This document shows, one piece after another, positions 53,240-63,977 of a DNA stretch of 64,000 bases. The stretch comes from Flavobacterium sp. AG291 (lineage in GTDB: Bacteria > Bacteroidota > Bacteroidia > Flavobacteriales > Flavobacteriaceae). The number at the start of each line of letters is the position of its first letter. Position 1 is the first letter of the stretch. Both the position numbers and the translations under genes were made by a program. The stretch spans positions 124,001 to 188,000 of the forward strand of contig NZ_QQAR01000007.1 of assembly GCF_003350375.1 (NCBI RefSeq), in the 5' to 3' direction. The notes under the pieces were generated by a model, which was given only the letters and a program-made list of their open reading frames with translations, made no database searches and was not told the origin of the DNA.

Positions 53240-54355
53240 TTAAGAAGTATATATTTTATCCCAGTCTTTCCATACCGGCTCATAACCAGCTGCTCTGATC
53301 TTTTCGGCAACTTCCTCGGCTGAACGTTCGTCACTGGTCTCAAACTGTTCGAGCGATTCCGGCGCTACCGAATACCCACCGGGATTGGTCCTTGACCCGG
53401 CACTCATGCTGGTAGCCCCTAAATGGATAATGTTATCCCTAAATTTTTCATTTTCCCTTGTTGAGACGGATACTTCAAGATCTTCATTCCATATCCTGTA
53501 GGCACAAATAAGCTGCAACATATCCTTATCATCCATAATAAAGTTTGGTTCAATAATACCCTCGGCAGGCCTCAGCCTTGGGAAAGATACCGAATACCTG
53601 CTCTGCCAGTATTTTTTCTGAAGGTAATCCAGATGGAGCGCAGTAAAGAAACTGTCGGTACGCCAATCTTCGAGACCAAGCAATACGCCAAGCCCTATCT
53701 TATGTATCCCTGCCTTACCTATCCTATCGGGTGTTTCCAGCCTGAAATCAAAATTTGATTTTTTCCCTTTGGGATGGTACTGCTTATACACTTGCCTATG
53801 ATAGGTTTCCTGATAAACCAGTACAGCATGTACGCCAGCTGTATGTAATGCCTGATATTCTTCAGTACTTAAAGGCTGCACTTCTACAGAAATATTAGCA
53901 AATTTTGCCTTTAACAAACTGATGGCATTCAGGAAATAATTGATATTAACTGTATAATTAGCTTCACCGGTAACTAAAAGCACATGTTCGAAACCTGCTT
54001 GTTTTATAGCTTCGGCTTCTTTTAGAATATCGGCATCGTTCAGAGTCTTTCTCTTTAGTTTGTTGTCCAGGCTAAAACCACAATAAGTACAAATATTCTG
54101 ACATTCATTGCTAAGATACATAGGTACATACATCTGTATGGTCCTGCCGAAACGTTTTTGTGTCAGTTCTTTGCTCATCGCAGCCATTTCTTCCAAAAAC
54201 GGCGTAGCTGCAGGAGAAATAAGTATTAAAAAATCATCTATAGTGCGCTTTCTTTTGGAAAGGCTATGTTGTACCTCAGCAGCTGTAACATGCTGTATTT
54301 TCTGCTGAATACTATCCCAGTGGTATTGTTCAAAGAGGCTTTTAAAAGTCGTCAT
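53240..54355 (-). CDS. thiH: 2-iminoacetate synthase (radical SAM)
   Basis: This 371-residue protein has the radical SAM cluster CQNICTYCGFS (CxxxCxxC; Cys 90-97). It also has VLLVTGEANY, VHAVLVYQETYHRQVYKQYHP, IGLGVLLGLEDWRTDSFF and the C-terminal TNPGGYSVAPESLEQFE, all typical of ThiH. It cleaves tyrosine to dehydroglycine (iminoacetate) plus p-cresol for thiazole synthesis, the anaerobic-type route instead of ThiO. It works together with ThiG, encoded just upstream. Confidence 0.95.
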   Translation of the reverse strand: MTTFKSLFEQYHWDSIQQKIQHVTAAEVQHSLSKRKRTIDDFLILISPAATPFLEEMAAMSKELTQKRFGRTIQMYVPMYLSNECQNICTYCGFSLDNKLKRKTLNDADILKEAEAIKQAGFEHVLLVTGEANYTVNINYFLNAISLLKAKFANISVEVQPLSTEEYQALHTAGVHAVLVYQETYHRQVYKQYHPKGKKSNFDFRLETPDRIGKAGIHKIGLGVLLGLEDWRTDSFFTALHLDYLQKKYWQSRYSVSFPRLRPAEGIIEPNFIMDDKDMLQLICAYRIWNEDLEVSVSTRENEKFRDNIIHLGATSMSAGSRTNPGGYSVAPESLEQFETSDERSAEEVAEKIRAAGYEPVWKDWDKIYTS

Positions 54356-54367
54356 TGGAAATTAGCA

Positions 54368-55138
54368 TTAGTCATATAAAAATGAAGTAAGGGGGCTGGA
54401 TGCCGAGGCTATACTAACGCTTCCTGCCAGTTGGCTTTCAAAAGCTTTACGTCCGGCAATAACAGCCTCTTTAAAACTCTCTGCCATTAGTACCGGATTA
54501 CCCGCAACAGCTATAGCAGTATTGACCAATACCGCATCAGCTCCCATCTCCATAGCCAAAGCTGCATGAGAAGGCGCACCAATTCCTGCATCTACAATCA
54601 CAGGAACCCTACTTTGCTCAATAATGATTTCTAAGAAATCCTGTGTCTTCAAACCCTTATTGGAGCCTATAGGTGCCCCTAAAGGCATGACCGCTGATGT
54701 ACCGGCATCCTCAAGACGCCTGCATAAAACAGGATCGGCATGCATGTACGGCAAGATGATAAAGCCCAGCTTTGCCAATTCTTCAGTGGCTTTTAGGGTT
54801 TCTATAGGGTCCGGAAGCAGGTATTTAGGATCAGGGTGTATTTCCAGCTTAAGCCAGTTGGTTTCCATCGCTTCGCGTGCCAATTGCGCTGCAAATACGG
54901 CTTCTTTCGCATTTCTTGCCCCCGATGTATTGGGCAAAAGATTAATATGACTATGGTTCAGATGTGATAAGAGACTATCTGTGTCCTTTGCAAAATCGAC
55001 CCGTTTGAGTGCAACAGTGACCAGTTCACTACCTGACGCCAGGACAGCCTCTTCCATATGCGTGGCGGATCCAAATTTTCCTGTACCTAAGAACAGCCGT
55101 GATTCAAATTTCTTATCTCCTATTACTAATGGTTTCAT
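54368..55138 (-). CDS. thiG: Thiazole synthase
   Basis: This 256-residue TIM-barrel enzyme starts [21 protein letters not shown] and has VALKRVDF with the substrate-binding Lys, [31 protein letters not shown] and [13 protein letters not shown]. It forms the thiazole from deoxyxylulose phosphate, ThiS-thiocarboxylate and dehydroglycine. The start overlaps the thiE stop by four bases (ATGA on the minus strand). Confidence 0.95.
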   Translation of the reverse strand: MKPLVIGDKKFESRLFLGTGKFGSATHMEEAVLASGSELVTVALKRVDFAKDTDSLLSHLNHSHINLLPNTSGARNAKEAVFAAQLAREAMETNWLKLEIHPDPKYLLPDPIETLKATEELAKLGFIILPYMHADPVLCRRLEDAGTSAVMPLGAPIGSNKGLKTQDFLEIIIEQSRVPVIVDAGIGAPSHAALAMEMGADAVLVNTAIAVAGNPVLMAESFKEAVIAGRKAFESQLAGSVSIASASSPLTSFLYD

Positions 55139-55752
55139 ACTATATTTAATTGACTAAATAGTTCTTTTTTTTGAGTGTGCGAAGTAATATAGCCCGATAG
55201 TGCTACCCCATAGATACCCGTATCAATAATATGTTTGATATCATCTTGTATTATACCTCCTATGGCATAAACCGGTGTATGAATTTGATATTCATTTATC
55301 TCCTTCATAATACTTTGCATGCCTTTTAATCCTAAAACAGGGCTCAATTTATCTTTAGTTGCAGTAAAACGAAATGGTCCAAGGCCTATATAATCGCATT
55401 GTTCTGTATGGCGTTTAATCACGTCATTGAGTGTGTTTGCAGTACCTCCTATGATTTTGCCAGGTCCTATAATAGATCTCGCTTGTGCTATATCCATATC
55501 GTCAAGTCCTAAATGGATGCCATCCGCATCAACAGCTTTTGCTATATGAGGATAATCATTGATTATAAATGTGCAATCATATCCCAGCATTATTTTTTTA
55601 ATCTGTTCTGCTACTGTAAGCACCTCCAATTCCGATACACTTTTAAAGCGTAATTGCACCCAATTACACCCGGCGTCAAGTACTGATCTTATATTTTGTA
55701 TCTGAGTGTCAGCAGTCTCTCCCTGAGATATATATTGTATTTTACTTCTCAT
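55135..55752 (-). CDS. thiE: Thiamine-phosphate synthase
   Basis: This 205-residue TIM barrel couples the pyrimidine and thiazole parts. Typical segments are [16 protein letters not shown] (R of the phosphate site), [49 protein letters not shown] and VYAIGGI. It starts inside the previous gene's end (11-base overlap). It fits ThiE better than the neighbouring paralogue, which lacks several of these residues. Confidence 0.9.
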   Translation of the reverse strand: MRSKIQYISQGETADTQIQNIRSVLDAGCNWVQLRFKSVSELEVLTVAEQIKKIMLGYDCTFIINDYPHIAKAVDADGIHLGLDDMDIAQARSIIGPGKIIGGTANTLNDVIKRHTEQCDYIGLGPFRFTATKDKLSPVLGLKGMQSIMKEINEYQIHTPVYAIGGIIQDDIKHIIDTGIYGVALSGYITSHTQKKELFSQLNIV

Positions 55753-56334
55753 TATTAAACGTTTTAAATTCGCATATGGGGTCGCCTGAGTTCCATATAT
55801 TTCCTAAAACGGCTACACCATCAAAACCCGTCTGAAGTGTTTGTTTGTAATTTTTATGACTTATTCCTCCCAACGCTATCAGTTTTGTATTAAAGTTACT
55901 ACGCCTTTTTATTGATTCGATAATATCTGTATCCGGAGCATATCCCGGTTTAGAAATGCTGTTATACACCGGACTTAAAAAGGCATATTCGTAACGATGG
56001 GATAATCCGTTAAAATCTTCAAGACTGTGTGTTGAAGTTGAAAATATCCACTCTTGGTCGTTGCCCAGCATCTCGAGTATCTTATCAAAATCAGGCCTGT
56101 TACTTTCAGTAAAGTGAATTCTGTTTATGCCGTACTGTCCTGCCAGATTATAATGCTGATGCAGTACCAGCCTATCATAATATTCCTCATGTATCAAACC
56201 CAGAAGATATTTGAGATGGTAGATGCCTATACCAGGTTTTCGCATATGAAGCAACTGCAGTCCTTCTTCAAATAGCGTGTTAATGATATTCGCTTCATCA
56301 GTAAAAATTACCGGATTTGTAATAACAATCAGCA

Positions 56335-56335
<1 letters not shown>
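55742..56335 (-). CDS. ThiE/TenI-like paralogue
   Basis: This 197-residue protein of the same fold begins MLIVITNPVIF, with a GTG start that overlaps the thiC stop by one base (TAGTG). It keeps LLHMRKPG, YGINRIHFTES, FLSPVYNSISKPGYAPD and LIALGGIS, but the phosphate-binding and metal-binding segments are changed (no QLR.K, no ND.). This pattern is typical of TenI-type thiazole tautomerases; a divergent ThiE is possible. It is in the operon between thiC and thiE. Confidence 0.8.
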
Positions 56336-58188
<1,853 letters not shown>

Positions 58189-58395
58189 CTATCCGCCCTG
58201 AGTGGCAGAAATAATTAATATCTGGTCTGTTGAAGAGAGAGTAAAGCTATTCCACTGCGTTTTGGGAATAACAGTGTTGTTAACGGCTACAGCAATACCT
58301 TTTTGCTTCAAAGGTATTTCGATATCAAGCATAGTCTGTATAGTGACTGTACTTTCAGTAAAATGTCTTGTCTGATTATTGATTGTAAGCTCCAT
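58189..58395 (-). CDS. thiS: Sulfur carrier protein ThiS
   Basis: This 68-residue ubiquitin-like protein starts MELTINNQTRHF and ends ISATQGG; the Gly-Gly tail becomes the thiocarboxylate sulfur donor. Middle segment KGIAVAVNNTVIPKTQW is typical. First gene of the thiamine operon; its start codon lies inside a hairpin (58392-58431) downstream of the TPP riboswitch. Confidence 0.95.
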   Translation of the reverse strand: MELTINNQTRHFTESTVTIQTMLDIEIPLKQKGIAVAVNNTVIPKTQWNSFTLSSTDQILIISATQGG

Positions 58396-58431
58396 TCCTT
58401 GTTGGTATATATTGATATACTTTAGGAATGG
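58392..58431 (-). promoter_or_regulatory. Hairpin covering the thiS ribosome-binding site and start codon
   Basis: On the message CCATTCCT pairs with AGGAATGG, whose AAGGA is the likely Shine-Dalgarno and whose ATG is the thiS start. The inner TATAT/ATATA part strengthens the stem. It is the probable expression platform of the riboswitch, controlling translation rather than termination. Confidence 0.7.
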
Positions 58432-58467
58432 CTACGACTGTACACGGAGGAACGTCAAAGTCATCTT

Positions 58468-58546
58468 ACTTTTCCCTACGGCAGTATGAGCTGCATCAGG
58501 TTCAGAGGGTAAAATCTCAGCCTACGGTAGTAGACACCCCTAAAGT
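58468..58546 (-). promoter_or_regulatory. TPP riboswitch (THI element)
   Basis: On the minus strand the conserved aptamer parts appear in order: GGGGTG (near 58540), CTGAGA (near 58520), ACCCTCTGAACCTGATGCAG, and the GTAGGGAA end (near 58473). P1 is ACTTT (58546-58542) with AAAGT (58472-58468). A further ACTTT just downstream can pair with the same AAAGT, giving an alternative helix when TPP is absent or present. It controls the whole thiS-thiF operon. Confidence 0.95.
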
Positions 58547-58551
58547 TGCAG

Positions 58552-58559
58552 CAAATGTA
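58552..58559 (-). promoter_or_regulatory. -7 box (TACATTTG) of the thiamine operon
   Basis: The minus strand reads TACATTTG here, an exact TAnnTTTG match. A start site about 6 bases on would fall at the first P1 base of the riboswitch (58546), which fits well. No good -33 TTG is seen. Confidence 0.6.
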
Positions 58560-58623
58560 ATGGTATATTCTATAAATACCATAAAAATTATTTTTTTAAC
58601 AAACTAAATTCTTAAATCAATAA

Positions 58624-58647
58624 TTTAAAATCGGGTAAATCTACGTG
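58624..58647 (+). promoter_or_regulatory. Shared upstream block of the YVTN propeller gene
   Basis: TTAAAATC, two bases, GTAAA, one base, CTACGTG matches the block at 38823-38846 upstream of the tail-sheath gene at 20 of 24 positions. It lies 134 bases before the ATG at 58781. A small stem AGTGCT/AGCACT (58663-58682) follows. Confidence 0.6.
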
Positions 58648-58780
58648 ATTCCGAGTCCTTTTTAGTGCTTAGTTTTAGCACTCCTTAAACCTGGATCTAT
58701 AAAAATTAGAGGTCAACTAAAATTAAAAAACGAGGACAGCCAAAAAACAAACCGATAAAATTAATTAAACCAAAAATACT

Positions 58781-59890
58781 ATGTCAAAAACTGATAAAAA
58801 TCAATTGAAAAATATTATAAACAGCAAATTAATTGCCACTGTTAACGTTGGTGTGAATCCTACAGCAATGGCAATAACATCCGATTCTACTAAATTATAT
58901 GTAGCCAATGGTAATAATTACGGAATTGCAGGAAGTGATACCGTGACGCTGATAGACTTAACAACCATGATGCCAGTCTTAACAATATCAAGCGGAACAT
59001 TTAATCAGCCGTACACCATAACGCTATCTAAAGACGAAACTAAAGCTTACGTTACTAACTCCAATGCATCTACAGTGAGCATAATTGACACTGCAACAAA
59101 TAAAGTTACCGGAATAATAGACGGATTTAATGGGCCATCAGGTATGGTAATCACCCCCGACGGCACTAAATCCTATGTTAATAATTATGGTGCAAGTAAA
59201 GCAATTCCATCCGGATCCGGCAATACTGTAAGTGTAGTAGATTTGATTAGTGAAAAAATTATTCAGGAAATTACTTTAAGTGAATATACACAGGCTGCAG
59301 CACCATCTGCAATTGCTATTAGTCCAAAAGGTGATTTTGTTTATACCGCAAATTACACAAACGGTGAGCCATGGCAAGGAACGTTATCAAAGATTTCTAC
59401 GGCTACTAACGTTGTGGTTGATACTATAGGCGGTGCGCCCTTTCTTGGAGGAACCCCATTTCTATTTGGTATGTTCGCTTTAAAAATTGATGCTTCCGGT
59501 AAGTTTGCATACCTTACCAACTTTGGGAGCAATAACTTTGCGCCTTATGGCACAACGGTTTGTGTAATAGATCTTGAACAAAATACTCAATCGGCGCTGA
59601 TTGAAGTAGGAATACAACCATCCGGATTTGATATTACTCCAGATGGACTTTATGGTTTTGTTTCAAACTACAATACATTATACAGTTCAGGTGCACCTGA
59701 TTACACGGGGTTGACAGCCGGACAGGGAACTGTGAATATCATAGATCTATCTACTAATTTGTTAGTCCCAATTACTATTAATGTTGGATTGTCGCCAGGA
59801 TGTATCAAGATGAGCCCAGATGGTAAATATGCTATTGTTTCTAATTATACTGGGAATACAGTAAGTATTATCAGTCTATATGGTGAATAA
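58781..59890 (+). CDS. YVTN/YncE-type seven-bladed beta-propeller protein, no signal peptide
   Basis: This 369-residue protein is made of YVTN repeats: VGVNPTAMAITSDSTKLYVANG, DETKAYVTNSNASTVSIIDTATNKV, GPSGMVITPDGTKSYVNNYG, SAIAISPKGDFVYTANYTNG, GKFAYLTNFGSNNF, SGFDITPDGLYGFVSNYN and GCIKMSPDGKYAIVSNYTGNTVSII. Most family members are exported, but the N-terminus here (MSKTDKNQLKNIINSKLIAT) is polar, so this one should be cytoplasmic or leave by another route. The partner is unknown. It is a single-gene unit with a terminator; its upstream block is shared with the tail-sheath gene. Confidence 0.85.
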   Translation: MSKTDKNQLKNIINSKLIATVNVGVNPTAMAITSDSTKLYVANGNNYGIAGSDTVTLIDLTTMMPVLTISSGTFNQPYTITLSKDETKAYVTNSNASTVSIIDTATNKVTGIIDGFNGPSGMVITPDGTKSYVNNYGASKAIPSGSGNTVSVVDLISEKIIQEITLSEYTQAAAPSAIAISPKGDFVYTANYTNGEPWQGTLSKISTATNVVVDTIGGAPFLGGTPFLFGMFALKIDASGKFAYLTNFGSNNFAPYGTTVCVIDLEQNTQSALIEVGIQPSGFDITPDGLYGFVSNYNTLYSSGAPDYTGLTAGQGTVNIIDLSTNLLVPITINVGLSPGCIKMSPDGKYAIVSNYTGNTVSIISLYGE

Positions 59891-59980
59891 TAATTTAGAC
59901 TTCTTAAATATAAATATCCGCAAACAATAATTTTCTGAATTTGAAAATAGTTTAGAATTTGCCTTGAAGGTGATACATAT

Positions 59981-60015
59981 AAAATCCCGAAATCAAATTG
60001 ACTTCGGGATTTTTC
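59981..60015. terminator. Bidirectional terminator between the YVTN gene and the copper operon
   Basis: AAAATCCCGAA pairs with TTCGGGATTTT; T-rich and A-rich ends on both sides let it serve the two convergent units. Confidence 0.9.
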
Positions 60016-60036
60016 TTTTATCTTTTTTCATAAAGA

Positions 60037-62259
60037 CTAATAGGTAAAGGCAATACCTCCACCCATGCCCATATCACTATCATAATGTGCCGAAAGAGAC
60101 CAGTATCGGGTCAATATATAGCGGCTGCCTACACTGTATTCAAAATCCGTATTCCAGCTTCCCCATAATCGTAATCTGGAAGTAACAGGTATATCTTGTC
60201 TCGTGAACTGCAAGCGAACATTGCCTTTATGGTCTACCCGTAAATCAGTCTCTACAAACCAGGGTAAAACATAAATAATCCCTAAACACGCTACTGCCCT
60301 TTTTGCCTGTGTGCTTCGCTGCCCAAAAAGATTGCGCTGTTTATCCATCTCGTTATGATACCTGAAATCCCAACCTGTATATACAGCAAAAAATTGCTTA
60401 TTGTCTAGAAAACGGCCAATGTGCGCTTCGGTTTCATAACCGGATTCACTATTATAGCCTACTCTCCATTCAGCATCTATAAAATTGCGTGTGTTTTCAA
60501 GTCGTAGCTCTCCATCACTACCATTACTTTCGAGACCAATATCCGCCGAAAAATAATAACGCTTATCGTCTGCATATACTTTTTTTAGCGATGCTTCCGC
60601 ATCAGGCAACTGTGGATTAGGTGGCGAATCCTCATAGGTAAATATTCTGCCCATACCGCTCATCATATGATAGAGTATATGACAATGAAAAAACCAGTCA
60701 CCATATTTTTCGGAAGCATTAAATTCAATAGTATCCGTTTCCATAGGCATAATGTCAAGTACACTTTTTAGCGGTGAATATTCTCCATATTGGTTGACTA
60801 CCCTAAAAAAATGTCCATGAAGATGCATGGGATGTCGCATCATTGAATTATTAGTTATAATAATACGTATATTTTCCCCCGCCTTAATTAGAATCTTATC
60901 GGTTTCAGATATGGTTTTATTATCAACAGTCCATACATAACGGTTCATATTTCCGGTTAGGGTAAAATGCAGTGTACGATAAGGCCTGTCGGATAAAATA
61001 GTTTTTACCGGCGATTTAAGCATATTGTAGTTAAGTGTAACAATATCCTTATTCTCTTCCATAGCATGATGGTCATGTTCTTTCATGTTTTCCATACCAT
61101 TTGCATTTGTAGCATCCGGACCTTGCATGCCAGTCATTTGCATGCCTGATATTTCAGGATACATAACTGCATTCATATCCATCTGCTGCAAACTCATGTT
61201 CATCCCCATATCTTTCATGTTTCCTCCCACAGTCATCATATCATTCATCATCTGCATACCCTCAAAATAATTCAGCCTTTGCAAAGGATTGGCCAACTGC
61301 TTAATTCCGTTACCAAGCCATAATGATGTATGCCCCGTTCGGTCTTCAGAAGTGGCAACTAACTCATAAGCAATACCTTTAGGAGGAATAGTCACAATTA
61401 CATCGTAAGTTTCTGAAGTTCCTACTATAAAACGATCTACACTCACCGGTACTACTTCTGCCCCATCAGAAGCTACCACATCCATCTTACCTCCGGCATA
61501 ATTCACCCAAAAATAAGTGGAGGAACTCCCGTTAATGATTCGTACCCGTATTTTATCACCAGGCTTAAAATCTGTAGCCTGAACTTCGCTTTTACCATTA
61601 GCAAAAAAGCGCTCGTAATATACATCGCTCACGTCCATAGCCCGCATACGCTTCCACTCGTTAGTGAACTTTGTTCCAAACTTACCCTCCTTTATAGCCT
61701 GTCCGTAATTTTGGGTAGCTCCTTTTTTGATACTGAACCAGTCATTTTCCTTGTGAAGCATACGTTCAACCTGATGCGGATTCATATCAGTCCAGTCACT
61801 TAAGAGCATTGTATATTCCGGCATCTTAGTTTCATCTTTTTTATGGATGATAAACGCTCCATACATACCTGACTGTTCCTGTAACATAGTATGCGAGTGG
61901 TACCAATAAGTACCACTCTGTTTTAAGGGAAATTTAAACGTATGTACGCTCATAGGCTTTATGGAAGCCGTAGTAAGATAGGGTACACCGTCCTGCTCAT
62001 TAGGAAGCAGAAGCCCATGCCAGTGTACTGAAGTTTCATGGTGCATCATATTATGCACTCTTATTACAGCTGTATCGCCCTCAGTAAAATGCAGCTCCGG
62101 ACCTGGTAACATGCCATTAATAGCGATAGCACTTACAGTTTTACCGGTATAGTTTACTACTGTATCAGTAACATACAGGTCATATTCCTTAATTTTCTGC
62201 GCCTGAATTACCATTGAAAACAGCAGTAAGCAAATAAAAATTAGCTTTTGCATAGGCAT
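60037..62259 (-). CDS. Multicopper oxidase fused to a CopB-like outer-membrane barrel domain
   Basis: This 740-residue protein has signal peptide MPMQKLIFICLLLFSMVIQAQ. All four copper-binding segments are intact: HWHGLLLP, WYHSHTMLQ, HPMHLHGHFFRV and WFFHCHILYHMMSGM. Between residues 335 and 405 lies a Met/His-rich insert (MQMMNDMMTVGGNMKDMGM, MKEHDHHAMEEN), as in CopA/CueO Cu(I) oxidases. After about residue 565 the protein continues with 175 residues of alternating strands (YYFSADIGLESNGSDGELRL, RVGYNSESGYETEAHIGRFL) ending in GGGIAFTY, resembling CopB. The start overlaps the upstream gene's stop (TAATG). Role: oxidation of Cu(I) in the periplasm or at the outer membrane. Confidence 0.88.
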   Translation of the reverse strand: MPMQKLIFICLLLFSMVIQAQKIKEYDLYVTDTVVNYTGKTVSAIAINGMLPGPELHFTEGDTAVIRVHNMMHHETSVHWHGLLLPNEQDGVPYLTTASIKPMSVHTFKFPLKQSGTYWYHSHTMLQEQSGMYGAFIIHKKDETKMPEYTMLLSDWTDMNPHQVERMLHKENDWFSIKKGATQNYGQAIKEGKFGTKFTNEWKRMRAMDVSDVYYERFFANGKSEVQATDFKPGDKIRVRIINGSSSTYFWVNYAGGKMDVVASDGAEVVPVSVDRFIVGTSETYDVIVTIPPKGIAYELVATSEDRTGHTSLWLGNGIKQLANPLQRLNYFEGMQMMNDMMTVGGNMKDMGMNMSLQQMDMNAVMYPEISGMQMTGMQGPDATNANGMENMKEHDHHAMEENKDIVTLNYNMLKSPVKTILSDRPYRTLHFTLTGNMNRYVWTVDNKTISETDKILIKAGENIRIIITNNSMMRHPMHLHGHFFRVVNQYGEYSPLKSVLDIMPMETDTIEFNASEKYGDWFFHCHILYHMMSGMGRIFTYEDSPPNPQLPDAEASLKKVYADDKRYYFSADIGLESNGSDGELRLENTRNFIDAEWRVGYNSESGYETEAHIGRFLDNKQFFAVYTGWDFRYHNEMDKQRNLFGQRSTQAKRAVACLGIIYVLPWFVETDLRVDHKGNVRLQFTRQDIPVTSRLRLWGSWNTDFEYSVGSRYILTRYWSLSAHYDSDMGMGGGIAFTY

Positions 62260-63098
62260 TATTTAAGGGTTTCAACAGTGTTTCCGCAACTTAACATCTT
62301 ATTTCCGTAGTATGGATTCTTTATTTCTTTTCCTAAACTCAGCCAGTTAGCCCCTTTGCCATTATTGTACATTGGACAATGCTGATAATAAATGGTTTCA
62401 CCTGTAGTAAAAGCTTTAGCCACATTATACAGAGCATCAGACAATGTTACAAAATGATCTCGTTGATGTTTTATATCATTGGTTTCTGCTATATGCTCAG
62501 CATCTTCTCGCAAAACAGGTAGGCTTTTCATCCATACCATGTGGGCAGCATGTTGCATCTTATCCATTGGCACCGCTTTTAGCGTTTTCTCTAATTCTGA
62601 TGCAGCCTTAGCTGCCGCTGATCCGTCTGACTTTACCAATGCATCTTTTAGAGTAAAATAAGACCTATAGACATCTTTTAAAATAGTATTGCTTTGACCT
62701 GAATTTTCAGCAGCCAAGGTTTCATGACCTTCATGATTATCCTTATTAGCAGTAGTTTCAGCAGGGCGCTCATACTTGCAACATCCCGGAAGTTTATTGT
62801 AAGCTTCAGAGGGTGCGAGGTATTTCTCATTATCGTAACCTGCATAGGCTACTTTTTTTAGGAGGGCATCAGCAGTGGTTTTAGTAGTATCGTAAGTAAG
62901 AGTTAGTTTTTGTGAGTCCTTATCCCATACGGCTTCAGATATTTTCTTTTCTGTAGCGGCTTTTTCAATTGTCTTTTTACACATATCACAGCTACCATAG
63001 ACGGTAACTATTTCAGTTTGGGTATTTTTTAACTGCGCGTTAGCATATGACGATACAAGCATAAATACAGGTATCGCTATTTTATAAAATAGATTCAT
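62259..63098 (-). CDS. Periplasmic copper-handling protein (HMA domain plus DUF3347)
   Basis: This 279-residue protein has signal peptide MNLFYKIAIPVFMLVSSYANAQ. The heavy-metal-associated domain has its metal site in YGSCDMCKKTIEKAA (CxxC). A His-rich linker (NKDNHEGHETL) follows, then a DUF3347-type helical domain (LKDVYRSYFTLKDALVKSDG, MDKMQHAAHMVWMKSL) and the C-terminal site YYQHCPMYNNGKGANWLS as in CusB-like C-termini. It probably passes copper to the oxidase encoded directly downstream. Confidence 0.88.
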   Translation of the reverse strand: MNLFYKIAIPVFMLVSSYANAQLKNTQTEIVTVYGSCDMCKKTIEKAATEKKISEAVWDKDSQKLTLTYDTTKTTADALLKKVAYAGYDNEKYLAPSEAYNKLPGCCKYERPAETTANKDNHEGHETLAAENSGQSNTILKDVYRSYFTLKDALVKSDGSAAAKAASELEKTLKAVPMDKMQHAAHMVWMKSLPVLREDAEHIAETNDIKHQRDHFVTLSDALYNVAKAFTTGETIYYQHCPMYNNGKGANWLSLGKEIKNPYYGNKMLSCGNTVETLK

Positions 63099-63178
63099 GA
63101 TTTTTAATATTTATAAGTAAACAAATAATTCAGTTTGTGTGACTTGTTTAAACACACTTATGGCTATACAATTATGGT

Positions 63179-63535
63179 TTAGCTTATTTTAGGAGGAAGA
63201 CGAAGTCCGTAAGTATCGGACTCAAAATATGATTCTGAATAAACAAATTTTTCTTTTGTTTCTAATGCAGAATTAAACAGCTGTCCCGTTTCCAAAGAAG
63301 CAATTGGCAAAAATTTCAGCATACCTATAGTCAGGCATTGACAGCAATTTCCGTCACATTTTCCTTTATGTTCCTGCTTACAAACACCAGCATGATTTGT
63401 ATCAGTTACCGAACATTCTGTATAAGACTTGTTTTGGGGAGTATGATTTGAATTATTACAGGCAAAAGAAGTCTCTGGGGTTAAAATAAACCCTAAAACC
63501 ATCAGCACTATAATATATAAGTTTTTCATATCCAA
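63179..63535 (-). CDS. Small exported cysteine-rich protein of the copper operon
   Basis: This 118-residue protein has a signal peptide (MDMKNLYIIVLMVLGFILTPETSFA). The next 45 residues hold seven Cys and three His (CNNSNHT, CSVTDTNHAGVCKQEHKGKC, CDGNCCQC), a likely metal-binding stretch. The C-terminal 50 residues have no clear domain. It lies 80 bases upstream of the HMA gene and in the same direction, so it probably opens the copper operon. It resembles short HYC_CC_PP-like proteins often found there. Confidence 0.7.
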   Translation of the reverse strand: MDMKNLYIIVLMVLGFILTPETSFACNNSNHTPQNKSYTECSVTDTNHAGVCKQEHKGKCDGNCCQCLTIGMLKFLPIASLETGQLFNSALETKEKFVYSESYFESDTYGLRLPPKIS

Positions 63536-63640
63536 CCGGTTTCAAAAAACCTTTAATAAAGTAATGTAAATGTACTACCTATTTTCCTATGGTCTCTTAT
63601 ACAATTTTATAAAGATTATATAAAATTTTGGTATTGTCCG

Positions 63641-63679
63641 TTTTCAGTAAATATTTAAAGACATCTATATGTCTGAAAA
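63641..63679 (-). promoter_or_regulatory. Nested inverted repeats upstream of the copper operon
   Basis: TTTTCAG/CTGAAAA (63641-63647 and 63673-63679) frame an inner AGACAT-ctat-ATGTCT palindrome (63659-63674). This lies 106 bases before the Cys-rich gene, between it and the divergent histidine operon. A metal-responsive operator is possible but unproven. Confidence 0.45.
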
Positions 63680-63738
63680 TCAGGCACAATATTTTAATCT
63701 CAAAGCAAAATAAAAATATAATTTCTGGTCAAATAATT

Positions 63739-63766
63739 TTGTTGTTTAAAAATAGTTCTATATTTG
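63739..63766 (+). promoter_or_regulatory. his: Promoter of the histidine operon
   Basis: TTG at 63739-63741 and TATATTTG at 63759-63766 are an exact Bacteroidota pair with a 17-base spacer. The predicted start near 63773 precedes the leader peptide ATG by about 25 bases. Confidence 0.7.
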
Positions 63767-63797
63767 CTACGTTATTTCAGACAAATAACCCTTAAGT

Positions 63798-63863
63798 ATG
63801 AGATTTAATCAACTACATCATCATCATCATTTTAATACTGGCTCAAATGCGAGAAGGAAATGA
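63798..63863 (+). CDS. Histidine operon leader peptide
   Basis: The 21-residue frame reads MRFNQL, five consecutive His codons (all CAT, 63816-63830), then FNTGSNARRK and stop. Ribosome stalling at the His codons when charged His-tRNA is scarce would prevent the terminator at 63891 from forming. This is a classic attenuation leader, here shorter in its His run than in enteric bacteria. Confidence 0.92.
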   Translation: MRFNQLHHHHHFNTGSNARRK

Positions 63864-63890
63864 TATGTAGTTAATCCAAATATTTTTCTA

Positions 63891-63925
63891 AAACCCGTTT
63901 GAGTAAAATCAGACGGGTTTTTTAT
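63891..63925 (+). terminator. Attenuator terminator of the histidine operon
   Basis: AAACCCGTTTGA pairs with TCAGACGGGTTT (one G-T pair) around a 6-base loop, followed by a T-run. It lies between the leader peptide and hisG. Confidence 0.9.
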
Positions 63926-63977
63926 TTAATCGAGCGCTCCCCCTTCTTTTTTTACTCAGGCATTATTTCTAATAAAA

